From: Citrobacter amalonaticus
GTDB lineage: Bacteria > Pseudomonadota > Gammaproteobacteria > Enterobacterales > Enterobacteriaceae
DNA: 64,000 bases
Assembly: GCF_018252635.1 (NCBI RefSeq)
Contig: NZ_JAGTXM010000002.1
Location: 1,072,962-1,136,961, forward strand
Direction of reading: 5' to 3'
Both the position numbers and the translations under genes were made by a program. Under the pieces are notes generated by a model. That model did no database searches. It was not told where the DNA came from and saw only the letters and a program-made list of their open reading frames with translations. Of the stretch, positions 22,688-32,546 are shown piece after piece (position 1 is the first letter of the stretch; each line of letters opens with the position of its first letter).

Positions 22688-23845
22688 TTGAAACGTAGTC
22701 TGCTTTTTTCTGCCGCGCTGTGTGCGGCGTCATTGACCTCAGTCCAGGCGGCTCAACCTGTCGCCGACCCGGTTTTTGCGTCTGATATTGTTGAGCGTTA
22801 TGCCGATCATATTTTTTATGGCAGCGGGGCAACGGGGATGGCGCTCGTTGTAATCGACGGTAACCAGCGCGTCTTTCGCAGCTTCGGCGAAACCCGCCCG
22901 GGCAACAATGTACGTCCGCAACTGGATTCGGTGATTCGCATTGCCTCCCTCACCAAGCTGATGACCAGTGAAATGCTGGTCAAACTGCTCGATCAGGGGA
23001 CGGTCAAACTGAACGATCCGCTGAGCAAATATGCCCCCGTCGGCGCGCGCGTACCGTCGTATGAGGGAAAACCGATCACGCTGGTCAACCTGGCGACGCA
23101 CACCAGCGCACTGCCCCGTGAACAACCCGGCGGCGCGGCAAAGCGCCCGGTGTTTGTCTGGCCGACGCGTGAACAACGCTGGAGCTATCTCTCCACGGCG
23201 ACGTTGAAAGCCGCCCCAGGGTCACAGGCGGCCTATTCCAATCTGGCGTTTGACCTGCTGGCGGATGCACTGGCAAACGCCTCTGGTAAACCCTATGCCC
23301 AGCTTTTTGAAGAGAAAATCACCCGCCCGCTCGGCATGAAAGACACTACTTATACCCCCTCTCCCGATCAGTGCAAGCGTCTGATGGTGGCGGAGAAAGG
23401 AGCCAGTCCGTGTAATAACACGCTGGCAGCCATCGGCAGCGGTGGGGTTTATTCAACACCAGGGGATATGATGCGCTGGATGCAGCAGTATCTTTCCTCT
23501 GATTTTTATCAGCGCAGTAATCAGGCCGACAGAATGCAGACGCTAATTTACCAGCGTGCACAGTTAACGCGGGTCACCGGTATGGATGTTCCGGGTAAAG
23601 CCGATGCGTTGGGTTTAGGGTGGGTCTATATGGCGCCGAAGAATGGACGCCCGGGAATCATTCAAAAAACCGGCGGTGGCGGCGGGTTCATTACCTATAT
23701 GGCGATGATTCCGCAAAAAAATGTGGGGGCGTTTGTCGTCGTCACTCGCTCTCCGCTTACTCGTTTCACAAGCATGAGCGACGGTATTAATGAACTGGTA
23801 GTCGAACTGAGCGAAAATACACCACGCGTGGTTCCGGCGTCTTAA
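22688..23845 (+). CDS. ampH: AmpH, peptidoglycan D,D-carboxypeptidase/endopeptidase
   Basis: Periplasmic class-C-type penicillin-binding protein, 385 residues, that trims peptidoglycan peptides and helps recycling. It uses a TTG start at 22688. Signal peptide is KRSLLFSAALCAASLTSVQAA. Active-site motifs are SLTK near residue 91, YSN near 180 and KTGGGGGF near 328. The length and sequence match E. coli AmpH nearly throughout. Its stop codon abuts the convergent yaiV stop with no base between. Confidence 0.95.
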   Translation: MKRSLLFSAALCAASLTSVQAAQPVADPVFASDIVERYADHIFYGSGATGMALVVIDGNQRVFRSFGETRPGNNVRPQLDSVIRIASLTKLMTSEMLVKLLDQGTVKLNDPLSKYAPVGARVPSYEGKPITLVNLATHTSALPREQPGGAAKRPVFVWPTREQRWSYLSTATLKAAPGSQAAYSNLAFDLLADALANASGKPYAQLFEEKITRPLGMKDTTYTPSPDQCKRLMVAEKGASPCNNTLAAIGSGGVYSTPGDMMRWMQQYLSSDFYQRSNQADRMQTLIYQRAQLTRVTGMDVPGKADALGLGWVYMAPKNGRPGIIQKTGGGGGFITYMAMIPQKNVGAFVVVTRSPLTRFTSMSDGINELVVELSENTPRVVPAS

Positions 23846-24469
23846 TTAATAATCAGAAGGCAAACGGTTGATGCCCATCAGTTTGCCTTTATTCATTTCG
23901 ATATAGCCACCTTTACGCAATGCAGCCAATACCTCAGCCACTACGGAACGAGAAATACGCGTACGCTGGTGGATATAATTCATCACCCCAATTTTGGCGC
24001 GTAAACTTTCATCCCACTCGATCATTGAGAAAAGGGTGGTTCGGATCTGTTCGTAGGAGTTATTACCAATTAACTGTCTGTCACGCTGCTGCAGGATCCG
24101 GTTCTGCCAGGTTAACCAGTAGAAAGCCTCACGCCATAATTGATTTTTTTCTATAATTTCAACAACTTGAGATGATTTAATTTGATACCCCGAACATACT
24201 CCCTCGCTGACGAGATCGTACTGAACATCATGTTTCATCACCCCATTGGTTAGTCCCATAATAAAAGGTGCCTGAGCAATACCAACAAGAATGTGTTCAT
24301 TACGTCTTAAGGAGATAATCCCTTCCTGAATCACGAATGTCGTGTCAGCGTTCTTTTCCGTGGAGTAGAGAAGATGTTTTTCATTAACGTATGAAAAACG
24401 GGTGCCATATTTAGACAAAAACTTATCGAGCTGTTCAAATTCTTTTAACGGTTTTTTCAGAGATAACAT
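23846..24469 (-). CDS. yaiV: YaiV/IprA, CRP-like transcription regulator
   Basis: 207-residue regulator from ATG 24469 (MLSLKKPLKEFEQLDKFL), preceded by AAGGAA. It has an N-terminal cyclic-nucleotide-binding-like beta domain and a C-terminal helix-turn-helix (HQRTRISRSVVAEVLAALRKGGYIEMNKGK). In Salmonella this protein (IprA) lowers oxidative-stress resistance. It lies just downstream of the EhaB-like autotransporter gene in the same direction. The longer form from 24514 is not supported. Confidence 0.88.
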   Translation of the reverse strand: MLSLKKPLKEFEQLDKFLSKYGTRFSYVNEKHLLYSTEKNADTTFVIQEGIISLRRNEHILVGIAQAPFIMGLTNGVMKHDVQYDLVSEGVCSGYQIKSSQVVEIIEKNQLWREAFYWLTWQNRILQQRDRQLIGNNSYEQIRTTLFSMIEWDESLRAKIGVMNYIHQRTRISRSVVAEVLAALRKGGYIEMNKGKLMGINRLPSDY

Positions 24470-24487
24470 CTGCGCGTTCCTTGCAGG

Positions 24488-24519
24488 AATGCCCGCCAAA
24501 TCCTTGACGGGCATTTTTT
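24488..24519 (+). terminator. Plus-strand intrinsic terminator between yaiV and the autotransporter
   Basis: AATGCCCG ... CGGGCATT forms an 8-bp stem (24488-24495 with 24508-24515) followed by T6 on the plus strand. No plus-strand gene ends here except ampH, 640 bp upstream. It would stop ampH read-through, antisense to yaiV, from entering the autotransporter gene. On the minus strand a second hairpin ATTCCC/GGGAAT follows the autotransporter stop. Confidence 0.6.
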
Positions 24520-24557
24520 AGATTAACGACGCGATAGCCATTCCCGTTAGGGAATGA

Positions 24558-27479
24558 TTACCAGGTATATTTAACGCCCGCGTTAGCCGCCCAATTCTGA
24601 TCAACATCGCCGCCACCGAGGTAATTCGCATCGGTATAAGCGCTAAAGTTTTTGGTAAAGCTGAACTGTGTACCCAGACCAACACGAACCGCAGAACCTT
24701 CAGTGCCATTGTCGATGGAATCACCGTTGACATCAGCATCGTTGTTCGCATCGTCATACACGTAGGCCAGTTTGAAGTAAGGCGTCAGCGCCTGATCCTG
24801 GCTGTAGGTAAAGGTATAGCCGGTATCCACACCCAGTTCATAACGCATGCTATCGTAAGACTGGCCATCTTCGTGCATGTTGTTGCTCAGCTTCATGTCG
24901 TCATTCGACTGGAACAAGCCAGATACGCTGCCGTACGGCGTAACATAACCGGCATCACCGACTTTCCAGTCGTAACCAAGTTTCAGACCAAAGCCCCAGG
25001 CGTCAGCAGAGCTATTACCGTCAACATACTGACCGTTGCTCATATTGGCAGACAGGTCGTTGTTGAAGTGGGAGTAACTCAGGTTGCTGTCAACAAAGAT
25101 GTTGTTGGCAAAGTGTGCGGAAGAGTAGAGATAGGCAGACTGGCTGTCCTGATCCACCTGACCGGAATGGTCGCTCATATCGCCTTTGGCGAAACCTGCG
25201 GCAGCACCCACAATCCACTTCGCGTTGTTACCATCAATTTTGGTGTCAACACCGACCATGATGCCATTGACATCCTGATCGTAATTAATGGTGCCATTGT
25301 CGCCATTGAAATTACCACCAAAGTAGCTCACCCATGCGCCGCCGTTATCCGCCAGACCATGACGTGAGTTGGTCAAACGAGTACCAACGGTATCTTGCTC
25401 CAGGTTCCAGATATTGGTGTTTGCGGACGGAATGCTCAGCGCCATATTGGCGTAATCCGTCAGTTCCATCTGCTGCATGACAACAGTATTACCCTGTTGC
25501 TGAGCCTGATAAGTGTAAGCGCCAAGATCCGCTTTGTTCGCAGCAGAGAAGGTCGCAGTGCTGTTCTTATCGTTAACGTAGATCAGCTCTTTACCTTTGT
25601 AATCCGCAACAGAACCTTCGCCAGTGGCATTATCAATACGTACTTTGTAGTTACCGGCAGCCGCTGCCACGCCGTCGCCCAGGTTATCCACTTCAGACTG
25701 GTCAGCAGTGTAGGTATCACCATTGCCATTAATGGTCAGGTGACCATCGGAATTCATGGCGATAACACCGTAGCCATAATTCGCCTGTGTGGTATCCCAG
25801 GTACGGTCGTTGACCAGATCGGCATTCAGAACGTAGTTGTTGCTGTGAATGTCAAATACACCAGCATGAATATTGCCATTGGCATCAGTTGCGCTGGTCA
25901 CATTCAGGGTATCAGCCTGTAAGGCGTAATCAGCGCTGTTACCCACATCCAGTACGCCGTTATTGGTGACGTTAATGGTATTAGCGTAGAGTGCCGCATC
26001 ATCGACGTTCCAGCCAGCTGCCACATCATCAGAGATGGTGACGGTACTGTTGTCGACAGTCAGGGTATCCGTTGCCACATGACCGTCTTCGTTGATGTTC
26101 AGCGCTGCGCCACCGGTCAACGCAATGGTGTCAGAAACCAGCGAGGAATCAGCAACATTAACCACAGATCCACTATTGATGCTCAGGGTGTCAATCAGGG
26201 ATTCTTTCGTGGTATCCCACTGTGAACCGTTGTTCAGCGTAACGTTGAACAGGCCGCTCTGATAGACGTCTTTACCCACAACGTGGCCATTTTCATCATA
26301 AGCGGTATTGCCATTGTCAACGCCAAAGGTTGAATTCGGCCACAGGCTGTTAGCGGTGATATCAATTAGCGTAGAGGTGGCATCGGTACCGGCCGCAACA
26401 TTGTCATAAACGCCATCGCCATCGGTATCCACCTGATGTACGGACATCGCCGCACCGACCCACTTGCTGCCGTTATCTAAGGTCAGATCCAGACGATCTG
26501 TACCATCCCAACCATTGGTATCAACGGTCGTATCGGCATCGCGGTAGCTGTCTGCACCATTCGGGAAGAAGTTGTGGTCGAAATTGCTGGAGAACACCAC
26601 ATCGCCCATCAGGGTAGAATTACTGAAAGTTGCGGTGGTCTGCATTGCGTTGTCAGCCGCCGGATTGGCCGTAACCGCCAGAGCGACGTCATCGGCAGTA
26701 TATGAACCACTGTAATCGCTGGCGTTATTGTTGTTGCCAAACCAGCCAGACTCTCCTTCATCAGTAAAGGAACCCGACGTCACGGTGGAATCCGTCACCG
26801 TGATAGTATTGTTAAACACTTCACTACTGTTCACGCCAGTGCTAACGGTGTTGTCGTCAACATCATTCCATTGATAGCCCTGGGTCAGACTAATGCCGGC
26901 AACATGCGAGTTGTTGCTGATAGCCAGGTCAACTTCCTGATCCAGGGTGATCGCGGTACCCAGATCGTAAACATCAACCACATGCGTATCGGCAGTGCCA
27001 TCAGTATGGGTACCGTTGTAGGTATAATGCTCGTAGTTATCGTCGATCGTTGAGTTATCAACGGTCAACGCCAGACGATCGTAGACATAGCCCGTCGCAT
27101 CGCGACCAGTGCAGTCGTCCGACATGCAGGCGGACGTCACCATCCCGTGAACAGTACTGTTTTTAATCGTCAGGCTATTGCTATTGGTGTTGGTAGAAAG
27201 ACCATCATCCAGATAGTAAGTTGAAATCACACCGTTAACGGTCGCGTTATTGATTACCGGGTAGATATTCCCGTTATACACGCTATCAGCCGCATAGTTG
27301 TTCCAGCCAACATACCCCTCGTAATAGACGCCGTCCGCGTATGTCGCGTCGTTATAGTGATGAAAGGTGTTATACGTTGTTCCAGAAATATCTGTTGAAG
27401 CATTTGCCTGAGAAGTGATTGCCAAAGTGCAGGCTAATGCTAATTGTGAGACGACAAGTTTCTTTTTCCAGGAGTGCAT
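24558..27479 (-). CDS. ehaB: EhaB/UpaC/YaiT-type autotransporter adhesin, intact
   Basis: 973-residue type Va autotransporter. Signal peptide is MHSWKKKLVVSQLALACTLAITSQANA. The passenger (about 28-690) is rich in Asp, Asn and Thr, with beta-helix-type repeats (ITVTDSTVTSG, LTVDNSTVTIS) and an Asp-rich DTDGDGVYDN resembling calcium-binding repeats. The C-terminal beta-barrel begins near GGAWVSYFGGNFNG and ends VKYTW. The signal and barrel are very close to E. coli YaiT/EhaB, while the passenger diverges. Related EhaB and UpaC bind matrix proteins and promote biofilm. In K-12 the orthologue yaiT is disrupted; here it is open throughout. The position between yaiV and hemB is conserved. Confidence 0.9.
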   Translation of the reverse strand: MHSWKKKLVVSQLALACTLAITSQANASTDISGTTYNTFHHYNDATYADGVYYEGYVGWNNYAADSVYNGNIYPVINNATVNGVISTYYLDDGLSTNTNSNSLTIKNSTVHGMVTSACMSDDCTGRDATGYVYDRLALTVDNSTIDDNYEHYTYNGTHTDGTADTHVVDVYDLGTAITLDQEVDLAISNNSHVAGISLTQGYQWNDVDDNTVSTGVNSSEVFNNTITVTDSTVTSGSFTDEGESGWFGNNNNASDYSGSYTADDVALAVTANPAADNAMQTTATFSNSTLMGDVVFSSNFDHNFFPNGADSYRDADTTVDTNGWDGTDRLDLTLDNGSKWVGAAMSVHQVDTDGDGVYDNVAAGTDATSTLIDITANSLWPNSTFGVDNGNTAYDENGHVVGKDVYQSGLFNVTLNNGSQWDTTKESLIDTLSINSGSVVNVADSSLVSDTIALTGGAALNINEDGHVATDTLTVDNSTVTISDDVAAGWNVDDAALYANTINVTNNGVLDVGNSADYALQADTLNVTSATDANGNIHAGVFDIHSNNYVLNADLVNDRTWDTTQANYGYGVIAMNSDGHLTINGNGDTYTADQSEVDNLGDGVAAAAGNYKVRIDNATGEGSVADYKGKELIYVNDKNSTATFSAANKADLGAYTYQAQQQGNTVVMQQMELTDYANMALSIPSANTNIWNLEQDTVGTRLTNSRHGLADNGGAWVSYFGGNFNGDNGTINYDQDVNGIMVGVDTKIDGNNAKWIVGAAAGFAKGDMSDHSGQVDQDSQSAYLYSSAHFANNIFVDSNLSYSHFNNDLSANMSNGQYVDGNSSADAWGFGLKLGYDWKVGDAGYVTPYGSVSGLFQSNDDMKLSNNMHEDGQSYDSMRYELGVDTGYTFTYSQDQALTPYFKLAYVYDDANNDADVNGDSIDNGTEGSAVRVGLGTQFSFTKNFSAYTDANYLGGGDVDQNWAANAGVKYTW

Positions 27480-27990
27480 TTGTTATCCCTCCTCAGGGAC
27501 ATAATAGTGTTGATCCATCAATTATCAATGCAGAGAAAACATTACGTTTTGCGAGGAGGATTATGCGGCGTCCACAATGAAAGTTTAAATTAAAGTTTCA
27601 TCGAAGTCCGGATTCAGACAATATCAAAAATTTCAATTCCATTCAAGAACAAAACAAAAATAATATTACAATACAATATGTTATAAAAAATAAAACTGTA
27701 ATCCATATCTTGGAGAGATTATTTAAACGAACAAAAATAAAAATAATGAATAAATAAACCCACGCTTAATGCAACCACCAAAAAATCAAGAACAATAGTT
27801 TATCAACATAAGCACAAAATCATTAATTACACACATCAATATGAATAATTAGTGATGCATAGTAAAATATTGCACAGTCTATTCTGTGAGTTAATTATAA
27901 AAACAAAAACATAAGGCCCATTTTCGTAAAACACTCACCCGCAGCTTCAGGTATACTATGGCCTTCAATTTCACAAACATCAGGCATCTC
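27480..27990. other. AT-rich intergenic region, autotransporter to hemB
   Basis: 511 bp with no credible ORF, strongly AT-rich from about 27590 to 27900. It must hold the divergent promoters for the autotransporter (minus) and hemB (plus). The autotransporter ribosome binding site GAGGGATAAC is seen upstream of its ATG. The base composition suggests H-NS binding, which is an inference. Confidence 0.5.
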
Positions 27991-28965
27991 ATGACAGACT
28001 TAATCCATCGCCCTCGCCGTCTGCGCAAATCTGCAGCGCTGCGCGCCATGTTTGAAGAGACAACACTCAGCTTGAACGATCTGGTGTTGCCGATCTTTGT
28101 TGAAGAAGAACTCGACGACTACAAAGCCATTGAGGCCATGCCCGGCGTTATGCGCATCCCGGAGAAACATCTGGCGCGCGAGATCGAACGCATTGCCAAC
28201 GCCGGCATCCGTTCCATCATGACCTTTGGCATCTCTCACCATACTGATGACACCGGTAGCGATGCCTGGAAAGAAGACGGCCTGGTGGCGCGAATGTCGC
28301 GCATCTGCAAGCAGACGGTGCCTGAAATGATCGTCATGTCCGACACCTGCTTCTGCGAATATACCTCCCACGGCCACTGTGGCGTGCTGTGTGAGCACGG
28401 CGTGGATAACGACGCAACGCTTGCAAACCTCGGGAAACAGGCCGTTGTCGCAGCAGCAGCAGGCGCAGACTTCATTGCGCCTTCCGCCGCGATGGATGGT
28501 CAGGTGCAGGCGATTCGCCAGGCGCTGGATGCGGCAGGCTTTACCGACACAGCCATCATGTCCTACTCCACCAAATTTGCCTCTTCGTTCTACGGTCCGT
28601 TTCGTGAAGCGGCAGGCACCGCGCTGAAAGGCGATCGCAAAACCTATCAGATGAACCCGATGAACCGTCGTGAAGCAATTCGTGAATCGCTGCTTGATGA
28701 AGCGCAGGGCGCGGACTGCCTGATGGTAAAACCGGCGGGTGCCTATCTGGACGTACTGCGCGACATCCGCGAGCGCACGGAACTGCCGCTCGGCGCGTAT
28801 CAGGTCAGCGGTGAATATGCGATGATCAAATTTGCCGCCATGGCGGGCGCTATCGATGAAGAAAAAGTGGTGCTGGAAAGTTTAGGTGCCATCAAACGCG
28901 CTGGCGCGGATCTGATCTTCAGCTACTTCGCGCTGGATCTGGCAGAGAAAAAAATCCTGCGCTAA
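27991..28965 (+). CDS. hemB: HemB, delta-aminolevulinic acid dehydratase
   Basis: Condenses two 5-aminolevulinate molecules to porphobilinogen in heme synthesis. ATG 27991 gives 324 residues ([23 protein letters not shown]), the E. coli length; the upstream frame to 27958 is rejected. The zinc-site cysteines lie in [21 protein letters not shown] (about 118-132). Active-site lysines occur in [17 protein letters not shown] and [11 protein letters not shown]. Cytoplasmic and expected to be octameric. Confidence 0.98.
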   Translation: MTDLIHRPRRLRKSAALRAMFEETTLSLNDLVLPIFVEEELDDYKAIEAMPGVMRIPEKHLAREIERIANAGIRSIMTFGISHHTDDTGSDAWKEDGLVARMSRICKQTVPEMIVMSDTCFCEYTSHGHCGVLCEHGVDNDATLANLGKQAVVAAAAGADFIAPSAAMDGQVQAIRQALDAAGFTDTAIMSYSTKFASSFYGPFREAAGTALKGDRKTYQMNPMNRREAIRESLLDEAQGADCLMVKPAGAYLDVLRDIRERTELPLGAYQVSGEYAMIKFAAMAGAIDEEKVVLESLGAIKRAGADLIFSYFALDLAEKKILR

Positions 28966-28980
28966 GTTTTTCCTGAACAT

Positions 28981-29003
28981 GCCGGATGGTCCCGCCATCC
29001 GGT
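28981..29003. terminator. REP-like hairpin after hemB
   Basis: CCGGATGG, TCCCG loop, CCATCCGG: a perfect 8-bp stem 16 bp after the hemB stop, followed by TCCTTCCCC. Probably a terminator or half REP for hemB. Confidence 0.55.
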
Positions 29004-29014
29004 CCTTCCCCAAA

Positions 29015-29047
29015 ACGTCACTCAAACGTCATACAAGCGACACTTAA
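29015..29047 (+). promoter_or_regulatory. Three 11-bp repeats resembling a Pho box before olsF
   Basis: ACGTCACTCAA (29015-29025), ACGTCATACAA (29026-29036) and GCGACACTTAA (29037-29047) are consecutive. Each fits the PhoB subunit pattern of seven bases resembling CTGTCAT plus a four-base A/T-rich spacer. The phase is exactly 11 bp, as in known multi-unit Pho boxes. The match per unit is moderate (four to five of seven). The array ends 38 bp before the olsF start. Confidence 0.5.
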
Positions 29048-29085
29048 CGCTTCTACTGTCAGCACAGGAAGAAGGAGGTGTTGTT

Positions 29086-30786
29086 ATGTTCAGTCTCGAT
29101 AACGTACTCAGCGACCTTTGGCCCGCGGCAAGGACCGCGCCCTGGCAGAAGAAGGTGTTACAACGCGTATTGTACGAGAAAGAGTTTCAACAGTTTGCCG
29201 CCCGCCACCGTCATCTGAAAGGCGTGGATATGGTGGAGCAAGTCCTGGAACATCTGCAAATACGTTGTGAAATCCCCGAGCACCATATTGAAAACATCCC
29301 CGAAAATGGCCCACTGGTGATTATCGCCAACCACCCCACCGGCGCGCTGGACGGACTGGCGCTCATCTACGCCCTCTCCCGCGTGCGTCGTGATATCAAA
29401 GTGGTGACCAACCGACTGCTTTCTCATCTGGCGCCCCTGCGCTCTCTGTTCATCCCGGTAGACAATATTCAGGGGCGCACGCCGAAATCATCGTTGCAGC
29501 AAATGGATAGCCACCTGCAGGCTGGCGGCGCGCTGGTTTTCTTCCCGGCGGGTGAAGTCTCACGGCTGACGCTAAAAGGAATCGCTGAACGCCGCTGGCA
29601 TTCCGGATTTATCCGCATGGCGGAAAAGTACCGGACGCCGCTGCTGCCGGTACATATTCAGGCGTATAACAGCCCGCTGTTCTATACCTGCGGGCTGGTT
29701 TCTTCCAGCGCCACGCTGCTGCTGTTAATGCAGCAAATGTTTCGCCGTCGCGGCAGCACACTTCCCATACGGATTGGTCAACCAATTGCCTGGACGCAAT
29801 GGTCCACCCGCAAAAGCAGCGTGCGCGAGCAGGCGGAAAAGTGCCGGGAACACGTGATAGCACTGGGCAATGGTCGACCCGGTTTCTTTCGTACTGAATC
29901 GACGATCGCCCCACCGGAAAACCGGGCGCGACTGAAACGCGAGCTGACGCAGACGGAATGTCTGGGAAAAACCGCCGACGGTAAACGGATTTATCTCTGG
30001 CAGCGCAACGGGCAGGAGGAAGCGGCGGTCCTGCGCGAGCTAGGACGATTGCGTGAAATCGCCTTTCGTGCAGTGGGTGAAGGAAGCGGCAAACGCAGAG
30101 ATATCGATCGCTACGATGATGACTATCTGCATCTGATCTTATGGGACGAGGAGGATCTGGAGATCGTCGGCGCTTACCGGTTTATCCCCTGCGCGCAGCA
30201 GCTGGAAAAACAGGGGCCTGAGGGACTCTACAGCCACAGTCTGTTTGACTACGATGAGCGGATGACGGACATCATGCAGCACGGTATTGAGCTGGGACGT
30301 AGCTTTATTCAGCCGCGCTACTGGGGACGCCGCGGGCTGGATTATCTCTGGTCCGGGATCGGCGCATACCTGGCGCGCTACCCGCAGTATCGTTACCTGT
30401 TCGGACCCGTGTCTATCTCCGGAGGATTACCGCCGGATGCGCGCGATCTGCTGGTTGCCTTCTATCGTCTGTGGTTTCCGCCAACGCATCCGCTGGCCGT
30501 CTCACGCCAGCCGTATCCCGCTTCGCTACCGAATGTACTGGCGCAGTTTGCTGGCAACGACTACTGCGAAGATCTGACACGGCTGAAATCGCTGCTGGGC
30601 AATCTCGGCTGCGGCATTCCCCCGCTCTATAAGCAATACTCAGAGCTCTGCGAACCCGGTGGCGTACAATTTATCGATTTCGGCAGCGATCCGGCCTTCA
30701 ACAACTGTGTCGACGGCCTGGTGCTGGTGGATTTGACCTATCTGAAGGCTAACCGTTATCAGCGATATATTGGCGAGCACTTGTGA
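29086..30786 (+). CDS. olsF: OlsF-type bifunctional ornithine-lipid synthase
   Basis: 566-residue two-domain acyltransferase. The N-terminal half (about 70-270) is PlsC-like, with NHPTGALDGLALI, a middle PVDNIQGR and the FFPAGEVSRLT motif; it should add the second fatty acid (O-acylation). The C-terminal half (about 300-555) is GNAT/OlsB-like, with VGAYRFIPC, LYSHSLFDYD, ELGRSFIQPRYWGRRGLDYLWSGIG and YLFGPVSIS; it should acylate the ornithine amino group. This layout matches OlsF described in Serratia and Vibrio. The product would be a phosphorus-free membrane lipid. K-12 lacks the gene between hemB and tauD. A GGAGG ribosome binding site and candidate Pho box precede it. Confidence 0.82.
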   Translation: MFSLDNVLSDLWPAARTAPWQKKVLQRVLYEKEFQQFAARHRHLKGVDMVEQVLEHLQIRCEIPEHHIENIPENGPLVIIANHPTGALDGLALIYALSRVRRDIKVVTNRLLSHLAPLRSLFIPVDNIQGRTPKSSLQQMDSHLQAGGALVFFPAGEVSRLTLKGIAERRWHSGFIRMAEKYRTPLLPVHIQAYNSPLFYTCGLVSSSATLLLLMQQMFRRRGSTLPIRIGQPIAWTQWSTRKSSVREQAEKCREHVIALGNGRPGFFRTESTIAPPENRARLKRELTQTECLGKTADGKRIYLWQRNGQEEAAVLRELGRLREIAFRAVGEGSGKRRDIDRYDDDYLHLILWDEEDLEIVGAYRFIPCAQQLEKQGPEGLYSHSLFDYDERMTDIMQHGIELGRSFIQPRYWGRRGLDYLWSGIGAYLARYPQYRYLFGPVSISGGLPPDARDLLVAFYRLWFPPTHPLAVSRQPYPASLPNVLAQFAGNDYCEDLTRLKSLLGNLGCGIPPLYKQYSELCEPGGVQFIDFGSDPAFNNCVDGLVLVDLTYLKANRYQRYIGEHL

Positions 30787-30790
30787 TTTT

Positions 30791-30870
30791 TGCCGGGTGG
30801 CGGCTTCGCCTTACCCGGCCTACCGTTTCGTAATCACCGTAGGCCTGATAAGCGAAGCGCCATCAGGCAA
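30791..30870. repeat. BIME (REP pair) between olsF and tauD
   Basis: Two inverted REP units: TGCCGGGTGGCGGCTTCGCC/TTACCCGGCC and AGGCCTGATAAGCGAAGCGC/CATCAGGC. They fill the whole gap between the convergent olsF and tauD stops. Confidence 0.85.
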
Positions 30871-31722
30871 TCAGCCTGCACGGAAATAAGGTTTATCCCC
30901 CAGAATGGTGGCCCGATGCATAATCCTTCGTTGCGGCAGGTAATCGGCATTCGCGTAATGCTGCGTCACGCGATTATCCCAAATCGCCACATCATTCGGC
31001 TGCCAGCGCCAGCGCACCTGAAATTCCGGTTTGGTAATATGCGCAAACAGAAAACTCAACAGCGCCTCACTCTCTTTCTCCGTAACATCAACAATGCGCG
31101 TGGTGAAACCTTCATTCACGAACAACGCTTGCTTACCACTGACCGGATGGGTTCTCACCACCGGATGTAGCAATGGCGGATGCTTTGCCACTGCTTCACG
31201 CCAGCGCTGATGCTCCTCCTCTGTTTTGCGGTACTTATATTCCGGGAAGGACTTGCGGAAATCATGTTCCGCCCGCAGACCGCTCAGCAACTGACGAAAC
31301 GGTGTTGACAGTGCCTCATACGCCGCAATACCGCTGGTCCACAACGTATCGCCGCCGGTTGACGGTAGCTCCTTTGCCGCCAGAATCGCCCCGGCAGGTG
31401 GCGTATCAATAAACGTCACGTCGGTGTGCCAGTTGTCATTATCCGGCGGATTATCATTGTGCGTGTCCAGCACGATGATCTCTTCCACGCCCTCAGCATG
31501 TGGATAAACCGGGTGAATATGCAGATCGCCAAAACGCAGGGCCAGCGTGCGCTGCTGCTGTGGCGTGATTGCCTGCTCGCGCAGGAACACAACCTGATGG
31601 CGCAGCACCGCATGGTAAAGCTGTTCAAACTGGTTATCGCTCAGAGGACGGGTCAAATCCGCCCCGACGATCTGTGCGCCGATGTACGGCCCCAGCGGGG
31701 TAATGCTCAGACGTTCACTCAT
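30871..31722 (-). CDS. tauD: TauD, taurine dioxygenase
   Basis: Fe(II)/2-oxoglutarate dioxygenase that releases sulfite from taurine during sulfate starvation. ATG 31722 gives 283 residues ([17 protein letters not shown]). Iron ligands are His and Asp in NWHTDVTF (near 100) and the distal His in NRVTQHYAN; the 2-oxoglutarate arginine is in RRIMHRATI. The start overlaps the tauC stop (ATGA). The very long upstream extension of this frame to 31986 is rejected because it runs into tauC. Confidence 0.97.
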   Translation of the reverse strand: MSERLSITPLGPYIGAQIVGADLTRPLSDNQFEQLYHAVLRHQVVFLREQAITPQQQRTLALRFGDLHIHPVYPHAEGVEEIIVLDTHNDNPPDNDNWHTDVTFIDTPPAGAILAAKELPSTGGDTLWTSGIAAYEALSTPFRQLLSGLRAEHDFRKSFPEYKYRKTEEEHQRWREAVAKHPPLLHPVVRTHPVSGKQALFVNEGFTTRIVDVTEKESEALLSFLFAHITKPEFQVRWRWQPNDVAIWDNRVTQHYANADYLPQRRIMHRATILGDKPYFRAG

Positions 31723-32546
31723 TGGACTTCTCCATGCCAGGGCGTCAGACGGCGCTGAAGCGCACGCAGACCCAGTTCTAAAATAAAGGCGATAATCGCA
31801 ATCACCGCGATCCCCGCCAGCACCACGTCGGTCGCCAGAAATTCCCCTGCCGACTGCACCATAAATCCAAGTCCTCGCGTTGCTGCGATCAGTTCTGCTG
31901 CCACCAGGGTTGACCAGCCCACGCCGAGTCCGATGCGTAATCCGGTGAGGATCTCCGGCAGCGCGCCGGGCAGGATCACAAACCACAATACCTGTCTCCG
32001 ACTCGCCCCCAGAGAGCGGGCGGCGCGGATGCGTACCTGCTGCGCGCTCTTTACTCCCGCCAGCGCAGACATGGCGACCGGGGCAAAAATCGCCAGGTAG
32101 ATCAACAGAATCTTCGAGGTCTCGCCAATTCCGAACCAGATCACCATCAGCGGCAAATAAGCCAGCGGTGGTACCGGACGATAAAGCTCGATAATTGGAT
32201 CAAGAATGCCGCGAACCGTTGGGCTAAGTCCCATCGCTATCCCGACCGGGATGCCAATCACCACGGCCGCCAGCAGCGCCAGCACGATGCGGGTCAGGCT
32301 GGCAGCCAGATGCTGCCACAGCGTGGCATCCATAAATCCTTGCGCACCAGCGATGGTGATAAGCTTTTGCAACACCTGTTGCGGCGGTGGCAAAAACAGC
32401 GGGCTAATCAGTTGCAGCGCCGCCACCGTCCACCACACCACCAGAATCACCGTTATCGTCGCAAGGCTCAGTGTAATCTGGCGCGAGAACGGCCAGCGCC
32501 ACTTCAGCGCGCGTTGTCGCGGTTTGTCGTTGATCACCACAGTCAT
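31719..32546 (-). CDS. tauC: TauC, taurine ABC transporter permease
   Basis: 275-residue inner-membrane permease of the aliphatic sulfonate/nitrate type, with about six transmembrane helices. The cytoplasmic EAA-type loop that contacts TauB is in [32 protein letters not shown]. It overlaps tauB upstream and tauD downstream by four bases each, so translation is coupled. Confidence 0.96.
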   Translation of the reverse strand: MTVVINDKPRQRALKWRWPFSRQITLSLATITVILVVWWTVAALQLISPLFLPPPQQVLQKLITIAGAQGFMDATLWQHLAASLTRIVLALLAAVVIGIPVGIAMGLSPTVRGILDPIIELYRPVPPLAYLPLMVIWFGIGETSKILLIYLAIFAPVAMSALAGVKSAQQVRIRAARSLGASRRQVLWFVILPGALPEILTGLRIGLGVGWSTLVAAELIAATRGLGFMVQSAGEFLATDVVLAGIAVIAIIAFILELGLRALQRRLTPWHGEVQ

